Positions 51,541-63,200 of a stretch of DNA of 64,000 bases are shown here, piece by piece; positions within the stretch are counted from its first letter, which is position 1; every line of letters begins with the position of its first letter. The notes beneath the pieces were generated by a model. It ran no database searches. It was not told the DNA's origin and saw only the letters and a program-made list of their open reading frames with translations. Source of the stretch: Haliaeetus albicilla (Eukaryota > Chordata > Aves > Accipitriformes > Accipitridae); NCBI RefSeq assembly GCF_947461875.1, contig NC_091483.1, positions 61,204,216 to 61,268,215 on the forward strand. Direction: 5' to 3'. A program made the position numbers and the translations under genes.

Positions 51541-54500
51541 GTGGTTTTTTGAAGCTAAGGATTAAGTGGGAAACCCTTGTCCTATTCCATTATACTTACA
51601 CTGGATAAGAGGCACATAGAGGTTTGAAAACTCAGAAAGCCCAGTCACCTACTTCAGTGAATATTTTCCCATTACAGGAACTGTTGACAAATGAGGCAGG
51701 CAGGTTCACAAGCTGGGTGTCAGGTATGTGCCAGGAACAGAAAGATAATATCAGGACTGATGCCGAGGGTAAGAGGGCCCTCTTAAAGTGGAAACGGTAC
51801 AAAAGTGCTGTTGAATTTCCAAATACAGCAACTGCCCACCAAAACAGACTATATGTAATATGCCCCTATCCATAATAGTTCATGATCAGAAAGCCTCAGA
51901 AATAACTGAAAGCCATCAGTGTAAGAATTCTGTGATGTATCACAAAATCTCATTCTTTAGTATTTTATTATTTGGAAAGTGAAGGCAGAGGCTTTATGAA
52001 AATTGTGTGTCCCTGGAAGCAGGGGGGACACGCGTGTTGCTTTTCCCTAATTTGACTCTTCTTGAAGCTTTTTACTACGTCTTATGAAAGTGACATATTA
52101 ACTCCACATGTCATAAATCCTTTTATTCCTAAACGCCACATCCTGCACACCTCCGTAACTGAAAAGTTCAGTATACTGATAACTGCAAGTGTAAAGAGTG
52201 AGCACTCTCCTGGGAGACATGAAAGTTGTGCTCTATTAGATCCTGCTGATGAATCATTACCAAGTAGGGAAAAAATTTTAGTCACTCGATTAAATTGTCA
52301 CACACACTGTGTTTTTAATTTAATAAACAACTATGTAAGGACATATAAAATATGTTAATTATTTTGGAAAAGAATGAAAACTACTCTTTCAGAAAATAGT
52401 TTTACAAGTTATATAACATCCATCATTTTTCTCCAGTTTTCTAGATTTCTAGGTGCTATACTTTAAATTATTGACAATGAACCCCTGCAAAGGATATGTT
52501 TACTTGTTTTTATAGTGTTGTTTACTATAATCTCTGTGTGGCAAAGGAAACATTGACATGAAAACAGCCGCTACATTTCCGGTTGTGATCAAATGTGTTG
52601 TTGATATTTAGAAGTAGGTGGGCACACTTTGCATTTAATGAATGATCTGTTGGGTAATTTTAATGACAAATACAGCTCTACGTGGTCTGCCATTTCCCAG
52701 GCAGAGCATTTATCCCTGTCAGCACTGCTGTGAATTTCTGCACATCAGCTGGACAGAACTGAACTCAATCTTTTTTCTGCCTTGGGAAACATCCAAGACG
52801 TTTCTGATTTTCTTCTGAAATGCAGCTGAGTAGGAGGTAGTGCACTTTAAAGTAACAAGGATTCATCAAGCATAATTGTTATCACTCTGACACTGTGATG
52901 CTTTCTTATTGTGTACACCTGGTCACATGTCCTTGGCTTATATTTTCTTTAGAGCATGCCACGGCCAGCCACGAAGAAAGTTTGTGTGTGCGCGTGTGAG
53001 AGACTAGACAATCCTGCTGTTCTAACAGTTTGGGATGGACACAGGCACCAGAACTCTATTGACATGAAGCTGTTCAGAAGCACCTCTTGCATTGCTTTCC
53101 ATATTGATTTGGATTGTATTTCATTTTGCATAATAGACACACATTCATTGTTGTCTAGTATACTTTTGAATAAAATTTGTTGATATATCCTTGTTTATTT
53201 AAATTCTGTTTTGTAAAGAAAAAGATAAAATAATAGGTGAGTTATGCTTTGAAATATGTTCTCACAAATACACAAAACCACTTTTAATAACTTCTGCTGC
53301 TGTTTACATAAACGCATGTTCTGTGTATCTTCTATAGCAGGTCTGGGTATGAGCCTGGCCTATATAGATACTAGACGGCAGCTGAAGTCTTGTCTTTTCC
53401 ATTGGGTTTTGTGTGAACAGCAGAATGCTGCGAGTGGTGTGACTTGCTGTCAGCGTTAGGAGTTCCATGCAGGGAAAGAGAAGAGATTTAGAGAAAGATC
53501 ATACAATAAAATTTCTGATGAAATGGAATTGTTAACTCCAAGAAGGGATCCTTGCAATGTAATCATATCTTATGGATCAGTATCATTGCTTCTATGAACA
53601 GCAGAAAGAATCTAAGCTTGTAGGAGCTCTTTTTCCCTGAATTACAGGCATCTGAGGTTAGGAGCTAGAGAAACTGAGTTTCATTCAAGTTTTAATTCAA
53701 CCTGAGTTCATTTTGTTCAAAATTCAGAGCAGATTGTGTCCACGGACTTTTCAGTTTGTACACTATAACACTGAAGAGGCAGCAAAAAGGTGGAGGGATG
53801 CCTATATCACTGCTTTGAGACAAAGGTTCTTGAACTACTGTCCTTAAACTGTGGGCTGTAGGTTTTGCTCCTCTTTTTGCCTTTAATCACAAATTCTAAT
53901 ATTTTCTTTCCTGTCCTATGGACAGTAGAAGGAAAGAACAAAAAAAAAAAAAAAAGGAAAAAAACAATGAATCACTTGGATCCTGCAGTCTTAGAGAGCA
54001 GCATCAATTCTTGGCTTATCACCTTTCTTTGGATGGGAATTAAAAAAAATACAAGTTGCTATGAGAAAATGGGATAAGAGAAATGAGGGTAGTGTGGCCA
54101 GTAGTAGTTTCTCTTCTCATTCTTGGCTGCAGATATTTAGTATTCTGCCCATACTTCCAGTCCTTTATCCTGCCTGCCTCCTGTTTTTTGTTTTCCTGGC
54201 ATTCAGCCTTACTTTGGCTGAGCTGATAAGAGGCAGCTGGTGCAAAGACTCATTTGCATCTTTCTCCAGCTCTGCAGTGACTCAATGTGGTAGGTAACAA
54301 CTATGGAGGCGGGAAAATCTTGGGATAAGCTAAGATCCTGGAAGAAAGGCAAAGAAGGAGAGAACAAGTAATGAGAGAGATGGAAAGCAAAGTCAGCATG
54401 TGCTAAAGAGATCAATGCTTCTGAAAATACAGGGTGGGGACAAGGACTTTGCTTGAAACTTTCAGAGGAAGAGACTTATTCTCTGCAAATATCTTCCAAA

Positions 54501-55230
54501 GAATGGGAGACTAGATGTGGTGAAGGAGAGGGGATTTATTTGGAAGAAGATTATTAGGCTTTTTTATTATTATTATTTTTTATCTTACTTAATCAGTATT
54601 CATGAAAGCAACAATAAGATGATGCTCTTATTTTTCAGTTTACATTTGTATTTAATATATAAATAGTAAATCTACTAAACATATGTATAATGAGGGAGGA
54701 AAAAGGAACATCTTGACATGTCTAGCAATTTGCCATATTTTCTAATCTGCAGTCTAGTATATTTGTTGTTTTCATTTCTTTTTTGTTGGCTTTTAAATGA
54801 AGAAAAATATTTTAATATGCCCATATTAGTGCTTTCTCTGTCTTTGGATCTATGGTTTGCCCCTTACTGTATACTGTATAAAGAAATGCATCCATGAATG
54901 TTATTTCAACTCTTAAATGTGTGGAATCTACTAAACAGCTGTATTTCCTACGTTTCTTAATGTCTTTTTCTTGGGTTGTTCATAGAAAGACTTGAATGCC
55001 AAGTGCCTGTACTGGAATATTTCTTTCTAAATATTCATCATGAGTTCACTTAACAAATCAATGCATGTGTTAGAAACATTTCTGATTCCCAGCTGATTGT
55101 TAGTGTCCGTAGTTTGACTAGTGATGCTTGTTTTGGGGATAAGTGTCAGAAAAGTATTTAAGCAGATGCTGAAATTGATCCTTTTAGCATGACTAAGAAT
55201 AAGGTTTATACTTAGCATCTTAAAACAGTG
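51541..55230. other. Non-coding DNA, no gene recognised
   Basis: Contains a short TG/CG-rich stretch at 52983-52999, A16 at 53940-53955 and a TTA-rich patch at 54560-54580. Only chance frames under 100 codons. Confidence 0.6.
53940..53955. repeat. A16 homopolymer
   Basis: Sixteen A in a row, followed by GG and more A. Confidence 0.85.
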
Positions 55231-55700
55231 TAAGAACATAAGAAATGCTCTTCTGGATCAGATCAAATGGTCCACCAAGTTCAGTGACAGTAAGAAATAA
55301 TCTTTAGGGAAGGCACAAAAATCTGGCCAGTATCTGATACTCATTTTCCTCATGCTTCTCTACAGTCATAGGATTAATGATCCTGACTGTTCACCTCAGC
55401 ATCTAGTTTGCAAGCCTATCATTTATGAATTTGCCTAATCCCTTTTTGAAGCAGCTGATACCATCTACCTCCACAATCTCCGGTAGAAAGAGATTCCAGA
55501 AAATTTCTGCCCACTGTGAAAAGAAATATATTCTTTCACCTGTTTTAAATTGATCTCCTGGTTGTCTCAATGGGTGTTCCATAATTCTAGGGTCAGAGAA
55601 TTAAGTGACTAACAGTTCCATGTTCACCTTACCCACTCCATTAATGAATTTGAAACCATGATCTCACCTCGTTCTTCTTCTCTGCAAACTGAAGGGTACA
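55231..55700 (-). mobile_element. Ancient CR1/L3-like LINE remnant, antisense
   Basis: Starts TAAGAACATAAGAAATGC, followed by CTGGATCAGATCAAATGG and TCCACCAAGTTCAG. Further on are ATGAATTTGCCTAATCC, CTTTTTGAAGCAG, CCTCCACAATCTCCGGTAG, AGATTCCA, ACTGTGAAAAGAAATAT, CCTGTTTTAAATTGATCTCC and CTCAATGGGTG. This order of words is characteristic of the antisense 3' region of old CR1-clade (L3/CR1-L-like) elements shared by birds, turtles and crocodilians. No open frame survives. It is much older than the other CR1 copies here. Confidence 0.85.
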
Positions 55701-55901
55701 CTGTTGTTTTTATTTCTCCATTTAAGGAGGGGAGATGCCCTGCATCATGTCAGTTGCCCTCTTTGTGCTTATTCTATCTCCAGGATAGCCTTTCTGAGAT
55801 AGAGAGAAGTATTGCATGTACAACTACAAAAACAAACGAACAAAAAAATCTTCCCAGAGAAAGGTACTAATGTTTCTCCCTCTCTCAGGAGAGAGGAAAA
55901 A

Positions 55902-55916
55902 GGGGGGGGGGGGGGG
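55902..55916 (+). repeat. G15 homopolymer
   Basis: Fifteen consecutive G after an A5 run. Such tracts are prone to length error in assemblies. Confidence 0.9.
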
Positions 55917-57611
55917 AGAAAGAACAAATGATATTTAATAGTCATTGTACTTAAAGCTGCAGTTTGACAGCACTGAATAGGATTTGATGAAGAGAACATA
56001 AAAGAACAGAAATCAAGCTTTTAATTTGCCCTAAAACCTGTACAAAGTATGATTATGTAGTTATTTCAATTGCACCTAAGAATTCTTTTCCATGGGTAGG
56101 CACATATGATTACTTGCACAAGAAGCAAAGCTGCAGACTTTGTGGTTGATCTGAATACTCTCTCGTTCTGTGTCTGTGATAACTGCTAGTTATTTTGCCA
56201 CAGAATATTTTGGGATCAGACACTATCACACAGCAACAGAAAGTGTATCTTGCACTCCACTGCAGAGTAATGGTTCAGCAAGAGTGTAAATTGTCAGGAT
56301 ATCAAGAAAGGTTTTTAGAGCTAAGAAAGACTATTCTCCTCAGAGACAGAGATGAGTGTTTGTGAGGCTCCAATATCTTCAACTGATAAGAGTCAGAAAA
56401 GGCTCATACAGTACTCAAAGTAATAGTTGCTATAATAGAACTGTCATTAGAAAGTCATTGACATTGTAGCTCCTCCCCCGCCCCGCAGAAAAAGTGTCTC
56501 TGATAATTTTAATTAGACTGTAAATAATTTCTAGGATGAATAAAATATGGTCTGTTCACATAGCCACATGTGATTCTATTTGTGCAGTCAGTGTGAGTCT
56601 GAAGAAGCAAATTATTTCACTCATAATTATGTGTGTTTTAACTTTGTTAAAAAAGAGAAAGAAAAACTAACAAAATCCACAAAAAAAAACCTTTTCCAAA
56701 GTCTTTGACTTTCTGTGATCCAAGACTGGAAAAGGAAGGAAAAAAAGAGCTTTCTGAGGTATTTCAGTAGGATTTGCTTTTATTTTTTTCCTGTAAAAGT
56801 GTGACTTTTTTTAAGTATTTTGAAAAGTATCCTTCCTGTATGCGACACCTTCTCTGGACTTCAGTATTCATCAGAAAATCTTAAGGATTGGTCAGCTCGT
56901 TCTTCATGACTGAAATTTTCAGCAAGACTTCTGCATGATTGCAATTCTCTCATGATATATCAATATGCAATGAGTTCCTTGCAGCATACCTTTAGCCTGT
57001 ATGCTAACAGGTGAGTGCTGAGACTCTTGTTAGGTGAAGATGATGTTTGGCCTTGTTATGTGCCAGGGACCATTGTGTCCAGTCTGCTGAATGCATTTTA
57101 GCTATTCTACTTCTGAGGCATAGGTACAGATTTTTTTGCCTTAGGTAATCTTGTCTGTTGTGCTTAGACAGTTTTTCTTGGCTTTTATATAAAGTTAATA
57201 TGCTTACTGACACATATTTTGCTCAGCCTGAAACAGAATCTTGACACTTACTTACTCTTTTAATGTTTTTCTTTTCATATTCATCAGTATTAATGGGATA
57301 GGTTGTGATTTTCTCCAGTACTGAAGATTACATAGGGCCCTTTCTTCCCATTTTTTGCCTTAGTTTTTGCATAGGAGCCAATTCTGAATCACACAGGAGG
57401 CTGATAAGCAAGGTCTGAATTGCTGGTCCACATCACAAACGGCTAAGGTAAACGACTTTCAAGGCTATGCAAATATTTGTGATTTGCAGTTCCACTCTTG
57501 AAGTGGTCAGTTAGTTTTATGTGCTTGGTAGAAAGGGTATTCACTTCCAAAGTGAAGTGGACAGGGGAAATAAAGAACTGCTCCTGAGATATAATATCCT
57601 TCATGTAAAGA

Positions 57612-57660
57612 TGTTCAAAACAATAAAAAAGGATATTTGTTCAAAACAATAAAAAAGGAT
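57612..57660. repeat. Tandem duplication, 26-bp period, two copies
   Basis: A 23-bp word (TGTTCAAAACAATAAAAAAG plus GAT) occurs at 57612-57634 and again at 57638-57660 without mismatch. A T13 run overlaps the end of the second copy. Confidence 0.93.
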
Positions 57661-58035
57661 TTTTTTTTTTTTGTAATTTGTAACATAGTAAAAGATGGGT
57701 ACACCAGAGATGAAATGCACCCGATTGTTCAGTCAGTCGATTCTTAGTATAAAAGCTCTCTGAATATAAGTACTATTGAAAGACAGACAGGGCTCACACT
57801 GATATTTCATGTGCATTGACAACCTAGTGGCACAGTTACTACCATTATAATTTATTACAGATCTGGAGAAACATCATATCTTTGCAGCAGAGATAAGGAA
57901 AAAGAAGGTCTGAATGTCTCTGTGTTCCCGCTCCTTTTTTTTTTTTCATTTTCCTTTAAATACACGTTTTTCACAATTTTAACTTTTATTTGGTGACCTA
58001 TAACCTCATCTGTTTTCAAGGGCACTTCAATTTAA

Positions 58036-58081
58036 GAGTAGCAGTAACAGCAACAGGAATAGCAGAAGTAGCAGCAGCAGG
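58036..58081 (+). repeat. Imperfect AGC/AGT/ACA trinucleotide tract
   Basis: Mostly AGC, AGT, AAC and AGA triplets, ending in GCAGCAGCAG. There is no open reading context to suggest coding glutamine or serine repeats. Confidence 0.75.
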
Positions 58082-59695
58082 GATTCTGCCTGTGTAGCTA
58101 TGAGAAGTATTTCAGTAATGAAAGGGATAATTGTGGCTCCCTGCTTCTGCTGTAATTGAAAATCTAGTATAGTGCCTTTTCCATTTAACTTTATTGCTTG
58201 AGTTCAAATCATTGTACAGGAGGGAAAGCAACACTAGAATAATGTCTCTAATGGTGCTTTCCTGTCCATTCACCAGTTTGAAACCTAGCATTAAAGTTAA
58301 AAGGAAAAGCAATTAGATATATTCAATTATTGAGGAGGGAAAGAACTATAATTATAAATTTCAGTAATGAAAAAGTACTGCTTACCAAATATTTACTTTC
58401 TAGTTCTTTCTACCAGGTTATCTCCTATGAGCTGGAAAACAAGTAACATGTTAACACAATGGTCCAGGTAATTTATGCTGAATTACAGTGGAAAACCTTT
58501 TCACTACAGTAATTGCAATAACATGTAAACAAAATGGCTAAAGCTGTTCCCTCCCCTGACAAAGCACAACCTTTAATCTGCAAAGCGTTGAAGTATTTTC
58601 ACTTCCTACGGTCTTAACTGCCAATGAAGGTATGTAGTACATTGCATAATACTCCTCCTTGATAATAACTGTCCTTAAACAATATGGTTTTCAAACTTTC
58701 TTAACTTTCTTCTGGTGACCTGATAACTGAGTTTCTACAACAGCACACATATGAACAGAAACACAATGGGTTTAACCATTCTAAATGTATCTGAAATATA
58801 TGCTTATTATTTACAGTCACTTGTATCACTGTGAAAAAAGAGCAGTTCTGAAAATAGGTACTGATTATGCATTTGAACAGTATGTTCACTGTCTTATAAG
58901 AAACTGTAGACCCACAACACTAGTCTTTTGCCCGCTCTGATGTGGCATCAGTTGGCTTCTGTTTTCAGAGGAAAACCCATGTGGATATTCTGCAGTGATG
59001 AATCCATCACGTCCACTTTTGTCCTTATCAGTACTTTGGTGTATTTCAGGTGAAATTAATGCAGCTACTGTGGACTTACCTCCTTTAAAACTAGAGGAAA
59101 AATTGGCTTTGTGTTTAATGCATGGCAATGGAGAGAGGTACTTGCTATTTTGCAGCAGCAGGCATAATAAGAAATGCAGGGAAAGAATCTTCAAGGGCAT
59201 GAAATAAAAAGAAGCTATCAACAACCATACTCATCTTTTTCTGCCCTAATGAAAAGTGGCAAAGCGCTGTTTATTTTTTGTGTTTGTATTTTTTATTAAC
59301 TGCTAGGTAAAGGAAACTTTTTAATAGGTGGATATTTCTGGTACGTGCAAGGAGGTGGAGACTTTCATGTAGACTTTCCATTCTAAATCAGTTAAAGGTT
59401 TTTTGAGGCATCTATACATGTCTAATTCATGTCCTGTGAAGAGTCAGTCATCCTATGGCAGGGTTAAAAAATGTCATGGAAACAGATGTGAAGACAAAAG
59501 AGCAGAGCAAATTAAGGTCTCAGTGTGACATGTGATGGAGAAGAACTCTGACTAAGCTAATTGTGGGGATTTTATTATTATGTAGTCGTTAGCTTAGTCA
59601 AAGCTAGAGGTGTAGATTTGTTTTGGGTATAAACAGAACAGGGAAATGGGCATTAATAACAAATAACTGTGTGAGTTCAAACTGATCTGGGTAAT

Positions 59696-59700
59696 GTGAG
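59696..59700. repeat. Target-site duplication GTGAG (left)
   Basis: Directly abuts the LTR start and is identical to the 5 bp after the LTR end. Confidence 0.9.
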
Positions 59701-60278
59701 TGTCCTGGTTTCAGCTGGGATAGAGTTAATTGTCTTCCTAGTAGCTGGTATGGTGCTATGTTTTGAGTTCAGTATGAGAAGAATGTTGATAACACTGATG
59801 TTTTCAGTTGTTGCTAAGTAGGGTTTAGGCTAAAGTCAAGGATTTTTCAGCTTCTCACGCCCAGCCAACGAGAAAGCTGGAGGGGCACAAGAAGTTGGCA
59901 CAGGACACAACCAGGGCACCTGACCCAAACTGGCCAACGGTGTATTCCATACCATGTGACGTCCCATCTAGTTTAGGAACTGGGGAGTGGGGGTGGGGAA
60001 TCACCGCTCGGGGACTGGCTGGGTGTCAATCGGCGGGTGGTGAGCAATTGCCCTGCGCATCATTTGTACATTCTGATCCTTTTATTACTACTGTTGTCAT
60101 TTTATTAGTGTTATCATTACCATTATTAGTTTCTCCTTTTCTGTTCTATTAAACCATTCTTATCTCAACCCACAAGTTTTACTTCTTTTCCCTATTTTCT
60201 CCCCCATCCCACTGGATGGGGGGGAGTGAGTGAGCGGCTGCGTGGTGCTTAGTTGCTGGCTGGGGTTAAACCATGACA
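59701..60278 (+). mobile_element. Complete solo LTR of an avian endogenous retrovirus (ERVL-like)
   Basis: A 578-bp element beginning TGTCCTGGTTTCAGC and ending GGGGTTAAACCATGACA. The ends form an imperfect inverted repeat (TGTCCTGGTTT against TGTCATGGTTT) with TG...CA borders, flanked by GTGAG on both sides. A 5-bp target duplication fits class III (ERVL-like) retroviruses. U3 holds a CRE-like TGACGTCC near 59958. ATTAAA at 60148-60153 is the likely polyadenylation signal, followed by the U5 phrase CTTATCTCAACCCACAAG at 60159-60176. No gag, pol or env flanks it, so the provirus was reduced by recombination between its two LTRs. Intact ends and a perfect duplication suggest a moderately young insertion. 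The 85-codon frame at 59895-60152 is not a gene. Confidence 0.95.
60148..60153 (+). promoter_or_regulatory. LTR polyadenylation signal ATTAAA
   Basis: The common variant hexamer, placed just before the U5-like part shared with the LTR at 19302-20258. Function is inferred from position. Confidence 0.6.
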
Positions 60279-60283
60279 GTGAG
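60279..60283. repeat. Target-site duplication GTGAG (right)
   Basis: Immediately follows the terminal CA of the LTR and matches 59696-59700 exactly. Confidence 0.9.
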
Positions 60284-63200
60284 TCCTTGCACAAAACATT
60301 TATTTGTACTGGTTCTTCTGAACACCTCTAAAATGAACACACACATCCCGTGTGCTACAGTACTGTTATTCTCCTGAATGGTTATCAGATTTAAAAATCA
60401 AAACAATTGGATTATGCATTGTAATACAGTGACAGAAGTAAGGAAAATATGAGGAAATGAGATATTTGAACATAAACACAATTTAAAAAAAATACTAAAA
60501 AGGAGATGTCCTTCCATATGTAGCTGCTAGAGAGACGAAAAGTTAACTAAGATAGTAAACTGCAAAGAGACACAAGTAATGCTATGGCAAAAGTTATACT
60601 CTCTTATTTTTTCTAAACTTGTGGTGGAAAAGACAAATATTTCCTCTTTGGATTGTTGATACACTACTGATATCTATTTCAAAAGCTCTTGTATTTAACA
60701 GACTTCTAAAAAGGACATGAAAAAAAAGTTAACCATTTTATTCCAAAATTTACAATTGAATAAATAGTTCTAAAGATCTGTGGTAAGTTTTTCAGAGATT
60801 ATCAACTGATTTAAATTACTTGATAAATCAAAGAATATTAAGTCGACATAATGTATTTACCAGATTTTCAGTAACCCAGTGAGTCTGAGTGTTTGGTTAT
60901 ATTTAACATTTTAGTTATCTATTACTTATCCTGTAATGAAATGTTTCATATTCCTAAAGCTATTTTGCCTCTGTTCACAGCTTTGTGCAAGTGGTTCCAG
61001 TTAAATAATCCAGTTCTACTTGGATTATACTTTGGTGTGGGTCAGTTGCTGAAAGCTTTCATGGGTCACTACTTAACATCAAAGGTAATGGCACCTGTCT
61101 CAGAGCAACTACTTCCTAACATTACTCAGCAGAGCACACTGAATTTCAAATTATTGGACAAATATGCACAGTTGACCTCTATTCAAGACTTTTTGCTAAT
61201 GGTGGTAAAAAAGTCTGTGAAGGTGAAAAATTTATGGTTGTAGTTGCATTTTATATGTGCTTATTTGGCCCTATTAAGACAAGGAAGCTGGTAAAGAATG
61301 GCATCAAAACTCTAACCTTTATTTCTGTCCTAGAGAACTAGTGCTCTGTTGCCACAGATCATAAAAATGGGGTGAGACTTTTGACACATTTTGTAATTTC
61401 TACCCTAAACAACTTAGAAACCTAGTTAATTGAAATTCACAAGCAATTTTACTAATGAAAGATTTTATGATAATTTTTTCAAGTTTGGGCAGGCCAAAGA
61501 AAATAATTTCCATTGCCATCAGAAGGTAATGTCCTGCCTCTATTGTGCTGCACAGCAGTGAATATTTTCTGCAGTATCCTTAAAGACAGATACAAGAGAC
61601 AAAGTCTGAAGTTTATTAGCTTTATTTGTTGTTTTGGCTCTAGCACATTAATGACAAGTGAGAAAGACTTCTGTTTTCTGCCCACTGTATTTTGTTCAGG
61701 TAAGACCTAGAGACTCTAAGTGGTTTGTCGAATTGGATGACTCTCTGGCAACTATAAAATTGAAAATTGCCTAGGATTTCCTTGAAAAAAATTTCCATTT
61801 TCCTGGATATTCCCAGTTTCCATTAAATCTGAAAAAAATAGTAATTGATGACTGTATAATTGAAAATGGGGACCTGAAATATGGTTGTATTCCAGGTGGA
61901 TGAAAATATTCTCAGTTCTAAAAAGTAAGCAGAGATAAGCAAATAGCAGAAACATTTCCTGAGTGTTCATTAGAATTTGAGCTGTTGGGAAGCTTTAGCT
62001 TTCCTTCCACAGTGGAATGCTAAATCTCTATTGATATGGGAAACAATTTGAAATTCAAATAATGAATGGAATTATAGAATTGTTATTAAATAAGAAAAGA
62101 ATTTCATAGTGTAGATATTGATTGAAAAGTAAGTTTTGTATATGTACTGAACACAGCATTTGCATATCAGATCAGCTGAAGAATTTGATGTTAAGCTAGC
62201 TGTATGGTAGATGAGTATTTCCCCCCACCCACCCCCAACAGGCAAAACAGAAACTATTTTGCCACCATCATAAGTGTCATAGCTATTTTTAACTGCAAAG
62301 AATGTACATTCTAGGTTCTTGATAATATTCTGTGAATGTTGTGGGAAGAGTCTATCAAAACAAAAAATAGTGATGAAATTGTACTCAATACAGACCGAAA
62401 TTTGAAGAAAATATGCTTAGTATCAAGGAGGAGAAAACACTGTTTTCTAGGACAAGCTGGAGAGAGTGGAATTGTATTTGGGATTATGATTGTGTGCATG
62501 CTCTGCGCATGGGGACACAGCAGGACTGAGCATATCCACACACTATACAAAGCCTGGGTTTATTCCAAGATGTGGGCTGAATTGCAGATTAGTTACTGTT
62601 TTAAATGAGTGATCCCCTCCTATTCTATTACTTCAACTTCTGGACATGCAGTTTCAGTCTTGGTGGGAGTAGCACAGTTAAAAAGGCACATAATAATAGG
62701 TATACTTCCTATATTCTGCAAGTTATAGAGGTCAAAAATGTTGTTTATGTTGGATGGATGCTTACAAAGTTGTGCTTTTCCTAATGAAACAGTTTTTACA
62801 GCTGAGATTGCTTCAGCTTCATGACATTCAGAATGTATCAGTACCTATCATATTCTTCACAGCAGAATATTTTATGATTGTGTACTGTAATTTATTCTGC
62901 AAACACATAGGTATAAAAAATTGTAAAATTTTATGAATGAGGAATCAGAAATTGAATTAAAGAATATTGTGCCCATAAAATACAACAACGTTATATCTAG
63001 GGGGAAAAATTTTAAACCTAGGATAAATCTAAATCTATATCTAGGGTAAATCTAAATCTATATCTAGGGTAAAAAAAATCAACTGAGAATTATAGCTTTT
63101 TGAATTATTTTATTTGTTCAAAAGAAAATAATTCTTATAAATAAAAATTAGTATTATTTCATCAGGCAACTCACATATACCATAAATCATGAATGAAATT

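Larger units (their letters stand above)
55701..59700. other. Non-coding DNA, no gene recognised
   Basis: Contains a G15 tract, a small tandem duplication and a trinucleotide-like patch (listed separately). The 112-codon minus frame at 58886-59224 shows no known domain. Confidence 0.6.

Noticed and set aside
60893..61243. 116-codon plus-strand open frame with hydrophobic stretches
   Set aside because: No family resemblance, AT-rich non-coding surroundings, no exon signals that I could support.
63018..63073. Interstitial telomeric repeat
   Set aside because: TAGGG words occur, but the unit is 23 bp and there is no TTAGGG array.
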